Shown here: piece after piece, positions 4,862 through 5,744 of the stretch
How the letters are laid out: the number at the start of each line of letters is the position of its first letter
How positions within the stretch are numbered: position 1 is the first letter of the stretch
NCBI GenBank assembly: GCA_003661365.1
Contig: QMVZ01000104.1
Coordinates: 1 to 5,744, forward strand
Source of the DNA: Thermoproteota archaeon
GTDB taxonomy: Archaea > Korarchaeota > Korarchaeia > Korarchaeales > Korarchaeaceae
DNA: 5,744 nucleotides
Reading direction: 5' to 3'
The notes under the pieces: model-generated
The model's input: the letters and a program-made list of their open reading frames with translations, nothing else
Databases searched by the model: none
What the model was told of the DNA's origin: nothing
Translations under genes and position numbers: made by a program

Positions 4862-5744
4862 TCCCCTGATAGCTCCTCAACAATGCTCCTCAACGCCCTC
4901 CCGGCCTTCTCGGTCCTGGTCCACCTAGGTTCGATGGGGACAAGCAGTGATAGAACAGCGGCAAGGGCTACAAGCGAGTTCAGCATCACGTATGGTATCG
5001 TTGCCCCCAAGATCTTCAGCCTGTCAATTGAGCTTAGGCCTTGAGAAGCGGAGAAGGCGACTCCAACTTGAACCAGCAGGAAGGCCAGAACGAAGAAACG
5101 TACTATATCATCGATTGCAATTGAGTAGAGCAGCACAGGCAGGAATGCAGCAGGTCCAATGGGGGAGAGAAAGCTAAGCACCAGGTCGATGAACTTCGAG
5201 GGCTTGAGCCTCAAAGCATCCCTTAACCTCAGCCTCAAGGCGTCGAGCGTCCCCCTGTACCACCTATACCTCTGCCTTATCAGTGTCTTAAGTTTGGAAG
5301 GTGCCTCAACTCCCACCCTTACGGTGGAGAGCCTTATCCTACCGCCGTTGCAGAAGATGCGGGCCGAGAGCTCGTTATCCTCAGCAATGCATCTGTCGCA
5401 CCAACCCCCCACCTTTTCGATCCAAGATCTTCTCAGAATCGAGAGGGAGCCAGGAGCCTGCACGAAGAGGCCAAGAGAATCCTTTGCAGCTGTTATTCTC
5501 TCCCAAAGCCTGGTTTCAGCCGAGAAGATGAGGGGCAAAAGGCCTTCTGAAATGTTCAGAGGGTACGGAACGGCTGCCACTCCTGCCACGCTCGGCTCAT
5601 GCATTAGGGCAAGCATCCTTTGGGCAGCTCCCTCCCCTATCACCGAGTCAGCGTCCATCACCATGATTAACTCGCCTCTTGTTGATTTCAGCCCTGCGTT
5701 AAGGGCTCTGGGCTTCCCTAATGGGTTTGAGACCCGAATCACTT
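4858..5744 (-). CDS. membrane-anchored family 2 glycosyltransferase (5' partial)
   Basis: C-terminal 295 or so residues of a GT2 enzyme of the cellulose/hyaluronan/poly-GlcNAc synthase-like group, which uses nucleotide sugars on the cytoplasmic face. The window opens inside the GT-A domain, so the N-terminal part with the usual DDGSxD motif is missing. The GTG at 5742 is an internal valine, not a start. Numbered from that codon: GKPRALNAGL (9-18), DAD metal motif (30-32), APGSLSILRRSW (96-107), AED with the probable catalytic Asp (120-122), and QRYRW (157-161), an exact QxxRW motif of processive-type enzymes. Membrane segments follow at about 186-207, 212-232 and 245-268, then a cytoplasmic tail. 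The stop TGA overlaps the next gene's ATG. It heads the visible operon with the GT-C-like and UbiA genes. Sugar donor and acceptor are unknown; QxxRW does not by itself prove polymer synthesis. Confidence 0.92.
   Translation of the reverse strand, partial: VIRVSNPLGKPRALNAGLKSTRGELIMVMDADSVIGEGAAQRMLALMHEPSVAGVAAVPYPLNISEGLLPLIFSAETRLWERITAAKDSLGLFVQAPGSLSILRRSWIEKVGGWCDRCIAEDNELSARIFCNGGRIRLSTVRVGVEAPSKLKTLIRQRYRWYRGTLDALRLRLRDALRLKPSKFIDLVLSFLSPIGPAAFLPVLLYSIAIDDIVRFFVLAFLLVQVGVAFSASQGLSSIDRLKILGATIPYVMLNSLVALAAVLSLLVPIEPRWTRTEKAGRALRSIVEELSGE
4873..4878 (-). promoter_or_regulatory. Shine-Dalgarno-like site within the GT2 gene end
   Basis: The minus strand has GAGGAG eleven bases before the ATG of the GT-C-like gene, inside the last codons of the GT2 gene. 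The spacing is slightly long, but together with the ATGA stop/start overlap it supports translational coupling of the two genes. Confidence 0.4.

Noticed and set aside
2900..4900. Many AGGAGG-like purine runs on the plus strand
   Set aside because: They are complements of Leu (CTC/CTT) and Ser/Phe codons in the hydrophobic minus-strand genes. No plus-strand frame behind them looks like a real protein.

Overview
The window looks like a piece of a thermophilic archaeal genome, probably from the Thermoproteota/Korarchaeota side. This is inferred from three things. Arginine is coded mostly by AGG/AGA and isoleucine often by ATA. Several genes have archaeal TATA-like boxes about 25-30 bases before the start codon, implying leaderless or nearly leaderless mRNAs, while operon-internal genes carry GGTGA/GAGGAG ribosome binding sites. 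The protein families (winged-helix regulator, DUF457 membrane protein, archaeal GT-C-like membrane protein, UbiA enzyme) also fit. The species cannot be named from the sequence alone. No rRNA, tRNA, CRISPR array, insertion sequence or transposase is visible, and no gene-free stretch exceeds about 205 bases.

Layout. (1) 3-308 (+): small winged-helix DNA-binding protein with a C-terminal coiled coil; its start lies at the window edge. (2) 292-942 (-): membrane protein of the DUF457/YdjM putative hydrolase family, overlapping gene 1 tail to tail. (3) 1059-1493 (-): three-TM protein of unknown function with its own TATA-like box. (4) 1494-1698: divergent intergenic region with a perfect 7-bp-arm palindrome (1618-1636) and two candidate promoters for the next gene. 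(5) 1699-2403 (+): ABC-type ATPase of the MacB/LolD type, with altered signature, D-loop and H-loop residues and no permease in view. (6) 5744-2386 (-): a tight three-gene operon read right to left: a membrane-anchored GT2 glycosyltransferase (5' end cut by the window), a 531-aa polytopic GT-C-like protein coupled to it by an ATGA overlap, and a UbiA-family prenyltransferase 28 bases further on.

The most notable part is the operon. A GT2 that loads or extends sugars on the cytoplasmic face, a GT-C-like enzyme that would use a lipid-linked sugar on the outer face, and a UbiA enzyme that attaches a prenyl chain would together make sense as a pathway for a glycosylated isoprenoid lipid or a surface glycan. 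This is inference from co-location and family knowledge, and no substrate can be read from the sequence. The second point of interest is the ABC ATPase, whose phosphate-binding and catalytic-base motifs are intact while the residues that read ATP at the dimer interface have diverged.
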